Assembly: GCA_944387865.1 (NCBI GenBank)
Contig: CALXGN010000008.1
Location: forward strand, 20,890 to 84,889
Direction of reading: 5' to 3'
From: Scatomorpha stercorigallinarum
GTDB lineage: Bacteria > Bacillota > Clostridia > Oscillospirales > Oscillospiraceae
Length of the DNA: 64,000 nt
Part shown: one piece after another, positions 1 to 8,365 of the stretch
How positions within the stretch are numbered: the stretch's first letter is position 1
Layout: every line of letters begins with the position of its first letter
The notes under the pieces: model-generated
Seen by the model: only the letters and a program-made list of their open reading frames with translations
What the model was told of the DNA's origin: nothing
The model's database searches: none
Translations under genes and position numbers: made by a program

Positions 1-1020
1 AAGATGGGCATCCCTTACCGCCGCTTCGAGCCCACCGGCCTGCTGGGCGAGATCGTCGGCGGAAAGCCGGGCAAGTGCATCGCCCTGCGCGCGGATATCG
101 ACGCGCTGAGCGTCAAGGAGAACACCGGCCTGGAGTACGCCAGCGAAAACGAAGGCTTTATGCACGCCTGCGGCCATGATACGCATACGGCCATGCTGCT
201 GGGCGCGGCGAAGGTCCTATCCTCGCTCAAAGACGAGCTCTGCGGCACCGTCAAGCTGATGTTCCAGCCCGCCGAGGAGCTGGGCTCCGGCGCAAAGACC
301 ATCATCGCCCAGGGCGCTCTTGAGGGCGTTGACGCCGCGTTCGGTATGCACATCTTCTCCCAGGCGCCGGCCGGAACGGTCTGCATGACCCCGGGCGTCA
401 TCCTCCCGGCTGCGGACAGCTATAAGCTCTGCGTCGAGGGCGTGACCTGCCACGGCGCCGAGCCGAACAGGGGCGTTGACGCCACTGTGGCGGCCGCCGC
501 CATAGTCATGAACCTGCAGACGATATCCAGCCGCGAGTTCAGCCCGCTGGAGCCCGTCGTCGTCACGGTCGGCACCATGCACTCCGGCTCCCGCTTCAAC
601 GTTGTCTCCAACCACGCCGAGATGGAGGGCACCGTCCGCCTGTTCGATGAGGAGCTGCACAAGCAGATACCCGGCATGATGGAGCGCATAGCCAAGGACA
701 CCGCCGCGGCGTTCCGTTGCACGGCTTCGCTTGAATACAATATCCTTTGCGATATGCTCGTAAACGAGCCCAATATGGCCGCCCTCGCAACGGCGTCCAT
801 AGAGAAGGTCGTCGGCGCAGGCAATGTGGCCCCCTTCAGGCGCACCATGGGCGGCGAGGACTTCTCCGCCTATACGCACATCATCCCCTGCGCCTTCGCC
901 GGACTCGGCGGCGGCGGGGAGGCCCCCCAGCACAGCGATATGTTCTGCATAGACGAGACCGCCATGGAAAACGGCACAGCCACCTACGCCCAGGTCGCCT
1001 GGGATTACCTGAACGGCTGA
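1..1020 (+). CDS. M20-family amidohydrolase / metallopeptidase (5' end outside window)
   Basis: Zinc amidohydrolase of the M20D (N-acyl-amino-acid or hippurate hydrolase) type, expected to remove an acyl group from an N-acylated amino acid in the cytoplasm. The visible part contains ALRADIDAL and the metal-binding HACGHDTHTAML motif, then PAEELGSGAK, GMHIF and, near the C-terminus, GGEDFSAY, which together are typical of M20D enzymes. The reading frame is open from base 1 and lacks the usual first ~50-60 residues, so the true start lies upstream. The ATG at base 4 is probably internal. A strong terminator follows 15 bases after the stop. The substrate cannot be told from the sequence. Confidence 0.85.
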   Translation, partial: KMGIPYRRFEPTGLLGEIVGGKPGKCIALRADIDALSVKENTGLEYASENEGFMHACGHDTHTAMLLGAAKVLSSLKDELCGTVKLMFQPAEELGSGAKTIIAQGALEGVDAAFGMHIFSQAPAGTVCMTPGVILPAADSYKLCVEGVTCHGAEPNRGVDATVAAAAIVMNLQTISSREFSPLEPVVVTVGTMHSGSRFNVVSNHAEMEGTVRLFDEELHKQIPGMMERIAKDTAAAFRCTASLEYNILCDMLVNEPNMAALATASIEKVVGAGNVAPFRRTMGGEDFSAYTHIIPCAFAGLGGGGEAPQHSDMFCIDETAMENGTATYAQVAWDYLNG

Positions 1021-1034
1021 GCTTGACAAAAACG

Positions 1035-1066
1035 AAAGGCACAGCGGCGCGCCGCTGTGCCTTTTT
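1035..1066. terminator. Bidirectional intrinsic terminator
   Basis: A 14-bp perfect inverted repeat (AAAGGCACAGCGGC and its complement) separated by two bases is followed by a T run. It lies between the convergent M20 gene and cotJC and can end both. Confidence 0.85.
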
Positions 1067-1116
1067 GCATCCAGGAACCCAGGGAGCTTATGTACCGGGG
1101 GCTGTGCCCCCGGGCG

Positions 1117-1713
1117 TCATTTGTCAAAGGCCGGGTTGACGGCGTAGATGTTCTTCTGGTCGAGCTTCTCCTGCGCCATGCGCAGGCCCTCGCCGAAGCG
1201 CTGGTAGTGGACGATCTCGCGCTCGCGCAGGAAGCGGATGACATCGTTCACGTCCGGGTCGTCAGACAGCCGCAGGATGTTGTCGTAGGTCACACGGGCT
1301 TTCTGTTCTGCTGCCAGGTCCTCATTGAGGTCGCAGATGACGTCGCCCTTGATGCCGATGCTGGCGGCGCTCCAGGGGAAGCCGGAGGCGGCGGTGGCGT
1401 ATACGCCGGCGGTGTGATCGACGAAATAGGTGTCGAAGCCGGCGGCCTTGATCTGCTCCGGCGTCAAATTGCGCGTCAGCTGGTGGACGATGGCGCCGAT
1501 CATCTCCAAATGGCCCAGCTCCTCGGTACCGATGTCTGTGAGCAGCCCCTTGAGCTCGGCGGTGGGCATGGAATAGCGCTGGCTGAGGTAGCGCAGCGAC
1601 GCGCCCAGCTCGCCGTCCGGGCCGCCGTACTGGGAGATGATGAACTTCGCCAGGGCCGGGTTGGTGTTCTTGATCTTTACGGGATATTGCAGCTTTTTCT
1701 CATACACAAACAT
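1117..1713 (-). CDS. cotJC: Spore coat protein CotJC, manganese-catalase family
   Basis: Ferritin-like di-manganese catalase of the CotJC type (198 aa, normal length), a component of the spore coat. Metal-ligand helices are visible: GTEELGHLEMIGAIVHQL with Glu and His around residues 60-70, and REREIVHYQRFGEGL near residue 165 with a second Glu/His pair. The N-terminus MFVYEKKLQYPVKI is characteristic of CotJC. It is the second gene of a cotJ operon and starts 3 bases after the fused cotJA-cotJB gene, as in the cotJABC operon of Bacillus, which is expressed in the mother cell. No promoter of its own is seen. Confidence 0.93.
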   Translation of the reverse strand: MFVYEKKLQYPVKIKNTNPALAKFIISQYGGPDGELGASLRYLSQRYSMPTAELKGLLTDIGTEELGHLEMIGAIVHQLTRNLTPEQIKAAGFDTYFVDHTAGVYATAASGFPWSAASIGIKGDVICDLNEDLAAEQKARVTYDNILRLSDDPDVNDVIRFLREREIVHYQRFGEGLRMAQEKLDQKNIYAVNPAFDK

Positions 1714-1716
1714 GGC

Positions 1717-2172
1717 TCAACCCTCCGTGTTGCCCTTGTAGTCCCAGGGCCAGGGATCGTTCAGCCAGGTGTAACTGGCCGCGCCGGCGAGGTCGGAGCG
1801 GGTGATGGGGCCGTACTGGGCCACATACTTCGCCTTGCCCTCGTTATAGAGCTGCAGGAAGCTCTTGTAGGTCGTGAAAGCCGCGCTGTCGGAACTGTGC
1901 GTGTCAAGATAGAGCGCCAGCTCCTGCAGCACGAAATCCAGCGCCATCAGCTCCCGCAGCGGCGTGCTGTCCGCCGGCATCTGGTTGACGATGTTCATGA
2001 ACGGCAGGTCGAGCCCGGGGAAGAGCGTGCCGCGCGAGAGCGCCTCGCCGCTGTCATAGGCCGGCTCCGCCGCGCGCTGCATGGGCACATAGGCCGCGGC
2101 CAGCGGGGCGCACTGGGGAAGGTCGCCCGTCCTGTAGTCGCAGCCGCTGGTCTGGTTGCTGTTACTGTTCAA
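1717..2172 (-). CDS. cotJAB: CotJA-CotJB fusion spore coat protein
   Basis: One 151-codon frame joins two coat proteins that are normally separate. Residues ~20-60 (LAAAYVPMQ, then ALSRGTLFPGLDLPF) match the short CotJA family. Residues ~70-150 (LRELMALDFVLQELALYLDTH, QYGPI, SYTWLNDPWPWD) match CotJB. I see no stop, frameshift or internal ribosome site between the halves. The start is TTG at 2172, chosen because AAGGAGG sits 8 bases upstream. It precedes cotJC by 3 bases. Both halves keep their signature motifs, so the fusion is probably functional. A sequencing error that removed a stop is the alternative. Confidence 0.88.
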   Translation of the reverse strand: MNSNSNQTSGCDYRTGDLPQCAPLAAAYVPMQRAAEPAYDSGEALSRGTLFPGLDLPFMNIVNQMPADSTPLRELMALDFVLQELALYLDTHSSDSAAFTTYKSFLQLYNEGKAKYVAQYGPITRSDLAGAASYTWLNDPWPWDYKGNTEG

Positions 2173-2321
2173 TGCGTATTCCTCCTTGGGAATTCCTGAG
2201 AGGGCGTGGCCCTCGTCTCAGAATATGCCGGGAAAGGGCGGTGGGTGCGCACAGCAGGGCTTGCATTTCACACGCGAAAGTATTATTATACTAAAAAGAC
2301 GTAGAGCAGGAGGCTGAGGAC

Positions 2322-2864
2322 ATGAGTTACATCCCGACACCGGAGCAGGCGCTTGAGCTTGTAAAGCAGTACAACAAGGAAGCTTTCCACATCCAGCACG
2401 CGGATACCGTGGGCAAGGTGATGGGTTACATCGCCGCGCAGTACGATCCGGGCAAGGAGGACTACTGGACCGCCGTCGGCATCCTGCACGATATCGACTT
2501 TGAGCAGTGGCCCGAGCAGCACTGCGTGAAGGCGCAGGAGCTGCTGAAGGAGCTGGACATCGACGAGGGCGTCATCCACGCCGTTGCCAGCCACGGCTAC
2601 GGCCTGGTCTGCGACGTGGAGCCCACGCTGCTGATGGAGAAGTACCTCTTCGCTGTTGACGAGTTCACCGGCCTCATCGGCGCCGCGGCCCTGATGCGCC
2701 CCACCGGCTATGAGGGCATGGAAGTCAAGAGCGTAATGAAGAAGTTCAAGGACAAGAAGTTCGCCGCCGGCTGCTCCCGCGACGTCATCACCAAGGGCGC
2801 GGAGATGCTCGGCATCAGCGTGCAGGAGCTCGCGGACCTGACGCTGAAGGCCATGACGGCATAA
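2322..2864 (+). CDS. HD-domain hydrolase
   Basis: 180-residue HD-superfamily protein, a metal-dependent phosphohydrolase fold. The metal ligands are visible in order: His in FHIQHADTV (~residue 25), the HD pair in GILHDIDF (~55), His in HAVASHGYG (~87) and Asp in FAVDEFTGL (~110). There are no other domains. The start ATG follows a GCAGGAGG-like site. Proteins of this single-domain type are often labelled only as hydrolases and the substrate is unknown. It is monocistronic and followed by a GC-rich hairpin. Confidence 0.8.
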   Translation: MSYIPTPEQALELVKQYNKEAFHIQHADTVGKVMGYIAAQYDPGKEDYWTAVGILHDIDFEQWPEQHCVKAQELLKELDIDEGVIHAVASHGYGLVCDVEPTLLMEKYLFAVDEFTGLIGAAALMRPTGYEGMEVKSVMKKFKDKKFAAGCSRDVITKGAEMLGISVQELADLTLKAMTA

Positions 2865-2879
2865 ATGCATGGCAGATCT

Positions 2880-2905
2880 CCCGGGAAACAGCGTCGTTTC
2901 CCGGG
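2880..2905. terminator. GC-rich hairpin without T run
   Basis: A 10-bp perfect stem (CCCGGGAAAC) with a 6-base loop lies 15 bases after the HD gene. There is no T tract, so it may be a weak terminator or an mRNA 3' stabiliser. Confidence 0.5.
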
Positions 2906-2989
2906 GGACGCATGCAGCGGCGGCAGTTTGGGCGGTTTCAGGCAAATGCACCCGCAACTGCTGCCTGTGGAAACGCGATTTTTTATTGC

Positions 2990-3013
2990 TATAATCTCGG
3001 AACATTGTTCCGA
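2990..3013 (+). promoter_or_regulatory. Promoter -10 with 17-bp operator palindrome upstream of the CoA-transferase
   Basis: TATAAT at 2990-2995 is followed one base later by the perfect palindrome TCGGAACATTGTTCCGA (2997-3013), which would cover the transcription start. No good -35 is seen 16-18 bases upstream. The rest of 2865-3210 holds the hairpin above, a 200-bp untranslated stretch and the ribosome site of the next gene, with no convincing ORF. Confidence 0.6.
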
Positions 3014-3210
3014 TAATCGGATTTAACTGGAAAGCAGGAGCATTTGCAGGAGTATCCCACCGCGGGAGCGCATCTGCTGCGTAACGGCGGAGATAGGGCG
3101 GGGCATTGCGGCAAATACTAAATGCCGCGGCGCCGCCGGGCACAGGTAAACAAAGCGCTGCCGGACGTCACATGACGGGACGGCCAGCGCTACAGAAAAG
3201 GAGGATAAAT

Positions 3211-4770
3211 TTGGCTAAGATCATATCTGCCGCCGAGGCCGTTGAGCTCATGCACGACGGCATGACCCTCGGTGTGAGCGGCTTCGGCGCGTTCGCCTCG
3301 CCGGACACTATCCTGGAAGCTATGGGCAAAAGCTTCCGCGAGAAGGGGACGCCCAGGGCGCTGACGATCGTCTCCGGCGTGGCGCCCGGCGACTTCATGG
3401 AGGACGGCTGCGGCATGTCCAAAATAAAGGACGAGGGCATCATCGACACGCTCATCGCGTCGCACCTGCGCATGTCGCCGGCTGTCGGCAGGGCGTGCAG
3501 CGAGAACAGGATCGCGGCCTACACCATGCCGCTGGGGGTATATGGCCAGTTGATGGCGGCGATAGGCGGGCACCGGCCCGGCGTCATCACGCACGTGGGG
3601 CTGCACACTTACGCCGACCCGCGGCAGGAGGGCTGCCGCATCAACGGCAGGGCCAAGGAACAGGGCCGGGAGATCGTCCGCCTGATGCAGATAGACGGCA
3701 GGGACTATCTTTTTTACAAGGCTTTCAAGATAGACGCCTGCATCCTTCACGCCAGCCTGGCCGATGAGGACGGCAACATCTCGGCTCAGAACGAGCCGCT
3801 CAAGAGCGATCTGCTGGAGCTGGCGTCAGCGGTACACAACAACGGCGGCACCGTCATCGTCGAGGTGAACGAGGTCGTCAAAGCGGGCTCGCTCGACCCG
3901 AGGCATGTGCTGATACACAAGTCGAGCGTGGACTACGTCGTGCGCGCGGACAAACAGGCCAACATAGCGCTCGGCTACTTCCCGCAGATGATAGGTGACA
4001 TCCGCATGCCGGAAGGGCAGGGTGTGCCGCCCATGCCGCTGACGGGCAAAAAGGTAATCGCCCGCCGGGCGGCCATGGAGCTTGAGCCCGGCATGCTCGT
4101 CAACCTTGGCATCGGCATACCGGCTTCTGTCGCCAATGTCGCCAACGAGGAGGGGATAAGCGGGCAGCTTACGCTCTCGCTGGAGACCGGCGTTTACGGC
4201 GGCGTGCCGCTGGACGGGACGCTGTTCGGCTCCGCTGTCAACCCCGATTCCATCTCCCGCTCGGCGGACATGTTCGTCACCTATGACGGCGGCGGGCTCG
4301 ACCTGACCGTCCTCGGCTGCGCTGAAGCCGATCCATCCGGCAGCGTGAACGTCTCCAAGTTCGGCGGGCGCTGCGTGGGCCCCGGCGGTTTTGTCAACAT
4401 ATCGCAGAACACGCCCCGCGTGTGCTTCGCCTTTTCGTTCACCTCCGGGAGATCGGATATAGCCGTCGAGGACGGCAAGCTGGTGATACGCCGCGACGGC
4501 AGCGGCGTCAAATTCAGGAAGCAGCTCGAGCAGGTGACGTTTTCCAGCCGGTACGCCCAGGAGACGCACCAGCAGGTGATGTTCATCACCGAACGGGCCG
4601 TGTTCAGGGTGATCGACGGCAGGCTGACGCTGACGGAGATCGCCCCGGGCGTCGATCTTGAACGGGACATCCTGGGCAAGATGGAATTCGTGCCGGAGAT
4701 CGCGCCAGACCTGCGCGAGATGGACGCGCGGCTGTTCCGGCCGGAAAAGATGGGCCTGAACGGGAAATAA
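3211..4770 (+). CDS. Acyl-CoA:acetate/ketoacid CoA-transferase (propionate CoA-transferase / YdiF type)
   Basis: Family I CoA-transferase with both subunits in one chain (519 aa). It moves CoA between short-chain acyl-CoA and acetate or a ketoacid. The N-terminal half starts KIISAAEAVELMHDGMTLGVSGFGAF; the C-terminal half has GMLVNLGIGIPASVANVA and the active-site Glu in LETGVYGGVP, followed by GGGLDLTVLG and GPGGFVNISQ. A longer frame begins at 3106, but the start is placed at TTG 3211 because AAAAGGAGG lies just upstream and family homology begins there. It stands alone between a regulated promoter and a terminator. The exact acyl substrate is not readable from the sequence. Confidence 0.85.
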   Translation: MAKIISAAEAVELMHDGMTLGVSGFGAFASPDTILEAMGKSFREKGTPRALTIVSGVAPGDFMEDGCGMSKIKDEGIIDTLIASHLRMSPAVGRACSENRIAAYTMPLGVYGQLMAAIGGHRPGVITHVGLHTYADPRQEGCRINGRAKEQGREIVRLMQIDGRDYLFYKAFKIDACILHASLADEDGNISAQNEPLKSDLLELASAVHNNGGTVIVEVNEVVKAGSLDPRHVLIHKSSVDYVVRADKQANIALGYFPQMIGDIRMPEGQGVPPMPLTGKKVIARRAAMELEPGMLVNLGIGIPASVANVANEEGISGQLTLSLETGVYGGVPLDGTLFGSAVNPDSISRSADMFVTYDGGGLDLTVLGCAEADPSGSVNVSKFGGRCVGPGGFVNISQNTPRVCFAFSFTSGRSDIAVEDGKLVIRRDGSGVKFRKQLEQVTFSSRYAQETHQQVMFITERAVFRVIDGRLTLTEIAPGVDLERDILGKMEFVPEIAPDLREMDARLFRPEKMGLNGK

Positions 4771-4802
4771 ACAGGCCGGCGCTGTGAATATGCACGGATG
4801 AA

Positions 4803-4833
4803 AAAACGCACCCCGGACATCGGGGTGCGTTTT
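4803..4833. terminator. Bidirectional intrinsic terminator
   Basis: A 13-bp perfect stem AAAACGCACCCCG with a 5-base loop and A/T runs on both sides, between the CoA-transferase and the convergent TPM gene. Confidence 0.85.
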
Positions 4834-4837
4834 GTAT

Positions 4838-5719
4838 TTACCTGCGGCCTCCTCCGCCGCCGGAGGGGCGGCCGCCGCCGCCAAAGCCTCCTCCATGGAA
4901 ACCGCCGCCGAAGCCGCCGCCGTGGAAGCCTCCGCCCCCGCCGAAGGGCGGGCGCGGGCCTCCCGGGCCCCTCGGGCCTCTTGGCCCGCGCGGGCCGCGC
5001 GGGCCGCCGGGGCCGCAGAAAAAGAACAGCGGCAGGTGAAGGCCATAAGAGCGGTAATAGCGATGGCGCCGGGTGAACAGCAGCGCGAGCACGATGACGA
5101 TCACGGCCAACAGTACAAGCCAGGACTGGCGCTGCTGGCGACGGTAATTATCCCAGAGTTCGTCGATGACAGTGTTGGTCGAAGAAATGTCACCAGAGCC
5201 ACCGTAGAGCTCGTTGGTGTCGTAAATGTCCGAGTAAACGGCGACAAGCTGCGGGATGAGGCGGGCCACGGCCTCATCGTACTCGCCGGCATCCGACAGC
5301 GGCCAGAAGACATTGTCGAGCAGGTCATTGATGTCGTCCGTGCTGAACTGGCTCTCGATGCCGGAGCCCTGGACGAGCCAGCCGCGGTCCTCGCGCACGA
5401 CGTGGAGCAGCAGCATGCCGTTGTTTTCCGTTTCGCTGCCGACGCCCCAGGAGCGGAAGAGCAGGTTCGCGTACTGCTCGCTGTCATAGCCCTCGGGCAG
5501 GTAGTTGATGGTGACGACGACGATCTGCGCGCCGGAGCAATACTGCTCGAGCGGGCCGTTGACGTCGAGGATGAGCTCGCGCGTGCTCTCCGAGAGCGTG
5601 CCGGCCTCGTCGTGGACGTAGAAATCGTCTCCCGTGCCGGCGTCGGGTATGTCCGCGGCGAGGACAGGTAGGGAGAGGACGGCGATGGCGAGCAGCAAAG
5701 TTATAATACGTTTTTTCAT
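4838..5719 (-). CDS. TPM-domain membrane protein with collagen-like glycine-rich tail
   Basis: Secreted or membrane protein with a signal peptide (MKKRIITLLLAIAVLSLPVLAA), a TPM domain at ~30-165 (VHDEAGTLSE, AQIVVVTINYLPEGYD, NGMLLLHVVREDRGW), a transmembrane helix at ~200-220 (SWLVLLAVIVIVLALLF) and a ~75-residue tail made of four GPR triplets and then GGGF/HGGG repeats. The TPM fold is linked in other bacteria to photosystem repair, phosphatase activity or envelope integrity. The start is the ATG at 5719, which gives a clean signal peptide, rather than the upstream in-frame codon at 5761. It is the last gene of the xpaC-telA-lemA operon. Gly-rich tails are common in this family, but the Gly-X-Y run is notable. 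Confidence 0.8.
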   Translation of the reverse strand: MKKRIITLLLAIAVLSLPVLAADIPDAGTGDDFYVHDEAGTLSESTRELILDVNGPLEQYCSGAQIVVVTINYLPEGYDSEQYANLLFRSWGVGSETENNGMLLLHVVREDRGWLVQGSGIESQFSTDDINDLLDNVFWPLSDAGEYDEAVARLIPQLVAVYSDIYDTNELYGGSGDISSTNTVIDELWDNYRRQQRQSWLVLLAVIVIVLALLFTRRHRYYRSYGLHLPLFFFCGPGGPRGPRGPRGPRGPGGPRPPFGGGGGFHGGGFGGGFHGGGFGGGGRPSGGGGGRR

Positions 5720-5732
5720 ATGCGCCTTTCGC

Positions 5733-6281
5733 TCAGCTGAAGCGCTGAGGCTCGTCAACACCGGCGAGCTCGGCGAGAATATCAGTGGGGAAGGTGTTGT
5801 ATACGGAGCGGGTGAAGTCCGTCACGGCGCTGTTATAGCTGTTTTCAGTTATCATCTTCTGCGCGCCTTCGTATATTTCGGCGTAGTATTTTGCATCAGA
5901 GACGTCACCTTCGCTGAGCTCATATCCGGCGAGAGAGCGCTGCGCTTCGTCGAAGGCCCGGTCGAGGCTTTCGCTGCAATAGGCCATATAGTCAATATCG
6001 TCGCCCTCGGTTGCCCAGAGAAGGCTGTCCCGCTCCTCATAGAGCGCGTCCGCGGCCTCCTTGTCATAGGACGAGAGCACGGCGGCGTAGCCGTTCGAGG
6101 CGGACAGCTTTTCCTCCAGGCGGGAGTAGATGCTGCGCTCGCCCTCAATGTCGGTGTAGAATTTGTCCTCGATCTCGTTGACGGCGGAGCCAAGCTTCAC
6201 GCGGGTGTTCAGCAGCGTGGAGCCAGCAACAACGAGCACGGCGAGCAGCAGCGCGCCGGCCTTAGATTTGAAAAAATCCAT
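5733..6281 (-). CDS. LemA-like membrane protein
   Basis: 182-residue protein with one N-terminal membrane helix (AGALLLAVLVVAGSTLL) and a helical extracytoplasmic domain. The C-terminal NSAVTDFTRSVYNTFPTDILAELAGV resembles the LemA signature in which YN..V..YN is followed by FP and a GF/AGV end. The middle is divergent from classical LemA. It lies 4 bases after telA and 13 bases before the TPM gene; LemA-TPM gene pairs are widespread, which supports the call. Function is unknown in the family, although LemA is associated with envelope stress in several bacteria. Confidence 0.7.
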   Translation of the reverse strand: MDFFKSKAGALLLAVLVVAGSTLLNTRVKLGSAVNEIEDKFYTDIEGERSIYSRLEEKLSASNGYAAVLSSYDKEAADALYEERDSLLWATEGDDIDYMAYCSESLDRAFDEAQRSLAGYELSEGDVSDAKYYAEIYEGAQKMITENSYNSAVTDFTRSVYNTFPTDILAELAGVDEPQRFS

Positions 6282-6285
6282 CCTA

Positions 6286-7452
6286 TCAGCCCCTCAGCTC
6301 CAGTAGCTTCTGCTTGAGCTCGCCCTCGATGCGGCCCAGCTCGGCCTCCGCCTCCGCGCGCTTTTTCGCGCCGTCGGCCTGTATCTGGCGCACTTCCTCA
6401 AGCGTGGCGATGAGCTCCTGATTGGTCTTTTGCAGCGTTTCGATGTCCACGATGCCGCGTTCGCTCTCGCGCGCGATGTCCACGCTGCCCTGGTGCAGCT
6501 TTTCGGCGTTGGCGCGCAGCAGGCGGTTGGTGACGTCGTTCACCTCGCGCTGGGCTTCCATGGCCTGCTGAGAGTGGTGCAGCGTGAGCGCGAGCACCAT
6601 CTGGCTCTTCCAGAGGGGGATGGTGTTGACGATGGAGGAGCGTATCTTTTCGCTCATGACGGCGTCGTTGGACTGTATCATGCGTATCTGCGGCGCCATC
6701 TGCACGGAGATCATGCGCGTCAGCTCAAGGTCGTGCAGCTTTTTCTCAAAGCGGCCGATCATGTTGGCGAGGTCGTTGGCCGCCTGCGCGTCCTCCGGCA
6801 GGCCGCTCTGCTGGGCCTTCAGCTGGGCTTCGGGAAGGTCCTTTTCGCGCAGCTCGGAGCAGCGCAGCTTGCCGGCCACGATGTACATCGTCAGCTCCTT
6901 GTAGTACTGCTGGTTGCGCTCATAGAGCTTGTCCATCATGGCGATGTCCTTCATCAGCGTCAGCTCGTGCTTTTCCAGTTCGGCCGTGATCTTGTCGACG
7001 TTCTCCTCGGCCTTGTCGTACTGGGCCTTGAGCGAAGCGATGTTCTGCCGCGCTTTTTTGAAGAGGCCCATGAAGCCCTTTTTCTCCTCGGCCTCCTCAA
7101 AATCCAGCCCCTGCAGCTCGATGACCAGGTCGGAGAGCTCCTGGCCGATCTCGCCCATGTCCTTGGTGCGCACTTTGCCCAGGGCGGCGTCCGAAAAATC
7201 GGCGACGTTCTTCTGCGCGGCGGAGCCGTAGTTCAGTATCTGCTCGGCGTTGGTGACGTCGATCTGCTTGGCAAACTCGCGCACGGCGGCCTGCTCGGCG
7301 GGGGAGAGGCGGTCGATATCCAGCTTTTCCGCGGGGGCCTCGGGCTTTTTCTCCGCCGGGAGCGCGGCCTCCGGCGCGGCGGAGACCGCCGTCGCTGCCG
7401 CAGCGTTGGGGTCGAGCGTAAGGGTGGGGATGAATTCTTTGTTCTCGTCCAT
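6286..7452 (-). CDS. telA: Toxic-anion resistance protein TelA family
   Basis: 388-residue TelA/YaaN-type cytoplasmic protein, mostly coiled coil. Typical segments are LSDLVIELQGLDFEEAEEKKGFMGLFKK, then NVDKITAELEKHELTLMKDIAMMDKLYERNQQYYKELTMYI and the C-terminal SSIVNTIPLWKSQMVLALTLHHSQQAM region. The first ~50 residues are an Ala/Pro/Glu-rich linker. TelA homologues are associated with tolerance to tellurite, cell-wall antibiotics and bacteriocins, but the mechanism is not known. It is in an operon after xpaC (17-base gap) and before lemA, matching the xpaC-yaaN pair of Bacillus subtilis. Confidence 0.9.
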   Translation of the reverse strand: MDENKEFIPTLTLDPNAAAATAVSAAPEAALPAEKKPEAPAEKLDIDRLSPAEQAAVREFAKQIDVTNAEQILNYGSAAQKNVADFSDAALGKVRTKDMGEIGQELSDLVIELQGLDFEEAEEKKGFMGLFKKARQNIASLKAQYDKAEENVDKITAELEKHELTLMKDIAMMDKLYERNQQYYKELTMYIVAGKLRCSELREKDLPEAQLKAQQSGLPEDAQAANDLANMIGRFEKKLHDLELTRMISVQMAPQIRMIQSNDAVMSEKIRSSIVNTIPLWKSQMVLALTLHHSQQAMEAQREVNDVTNRLLRANAEKLHQGSVDIARESERGIVDIETLQKTNQELIATLEEVRQIQADGAKKRAEAEAELGRIEGELKQKLLELRG

Positions 7453-7468
7453 GTGTATTCGTCCTTTC

Positions 7469-8200
7469 TCAGCCGCGGTCAGCGCCGGAGCGCGCCGCCT
7501 TCGTAATCAGGTCGTCCAGCCCGCCGCCGCCCGTGAGGCCCTCGCGCGCGAGCATCTGGTTCATGACGCTGATGTCGGTCTCGATATCCAGCGCCTGGTT
7601 CTCGAACAGGGAATCGAGCTGCTTTTTGTAGGCCTCGATGGCCGTGTCCAGCATCTCCTCGATGCTCTTCATCGAGCGCGTGAGGTTGTCGCCGGCGATG
7701 CCCTGGTCGCTCATGCGGTCGTAGGCGTTGAGCAGCTTGATGGTGGTGGGCAGGTAGTAGTCAAGGAACTTTCTTATCTGCGGGACGTCAGACTCGTCCT
7801 GCACGGCGTCCTGCACTATTTTGTCCGATATGCGCATGATCTCGTTGATCTTCTTGCGCACCTCGGGGTCTTCTATCGTCGAATAGAGGCGGCCCATCTC
7901 CCGCATGGCGAGCTTGCCGTCGGCGATGATTTTTTCCACCTCCGGGCTGTAACGCGTTTTTTCCTCATCAGGGGCTGGCTCGGTCGGCCTGGCGGACTGC
8001 TGCCCGTCCCCGGACGGGGCGGCCCCGGCGGAGCTTTTGCGCCCCGTGACCGCGGCGGTGGCGATGCCGGCCGCGAGGGAGACGGCGAAGGACAGTATGA
8101 GCCAGACGAGCTCGTAGAGCGGGAAAATGAGCGCGCAGACGAGCCATGCGGCGATAAATGCGTATATGGGGGCGGCGGAGCCGCGCTTTTTCTGTTTCAA
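7469..8200 (-). CDS. xpaC: XpaC-like membrane protein
   Basis: Protein of ~243 residues with two adjacent N-terminal membrane helices (APIYAFIAAWLVCALIFPLY and ELVWLILSFAVSLAAGIATA), a short Ala/Pro linker and a helical C-terminal domain (VEKIIADGKLAMREMGRLYSTI, YLPTTIKLLNAYDRM). This is the layout of XpaC, named for hydrolysis of 5-bromo-4-chloroindolyl phosphate. The frame opens at TTG 8218, but GGAGG lies between that codon and a second TTG at 8200, so 8200 is the likely start. It heads the four-gene operon xpaC-telA-lemA-TPM and diverges from rpe. Confidence 0.8.
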   Translation of the reverse strand: MKQKKRGSAAPIYAFIAAWLVCALIFPLYELVWLILSFAVSLAAGIATAAVTGRKSSAGAAPSGDGQQSARPTEPAPDEEKTRYSPEVEKIIADGKLAMREMGRLYSTIEDPEVRKKINEIMRISDKIVQDAVQDESDVPQIRKFLDYYLPTTIKLLNAYDRMSDQGIAGDNLTRSMKSIEEMLDTAIEAYKKQLDSLFENQALDIETDISVMNQMLAREGLTGGGGLDDLITKAARSGADRG

Positions 8201-8365
8201 GGCTGTGACCTCCTGCAATTTGGCCTACTGGCATTTTATATCTAAAAATATAGTGCGTCAAGAAAAACTAAAACTATTGCATGAAAAGCTGCGCGGATGT
8301 ATAATAAACTGATTAGGTGTCATTCACAGACCGGCCGCATCCGGCCGCAACGCAGGAGGAGCAAG

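Noticed and set aside
4850..5020. Dense GC-rich repeats that could suggest a repeat array
   Set aside because: They encode the glycine-rich tail of the TPM protein; there are no spacer-like units, so not a CRISPR or minisatellite outside a gene.
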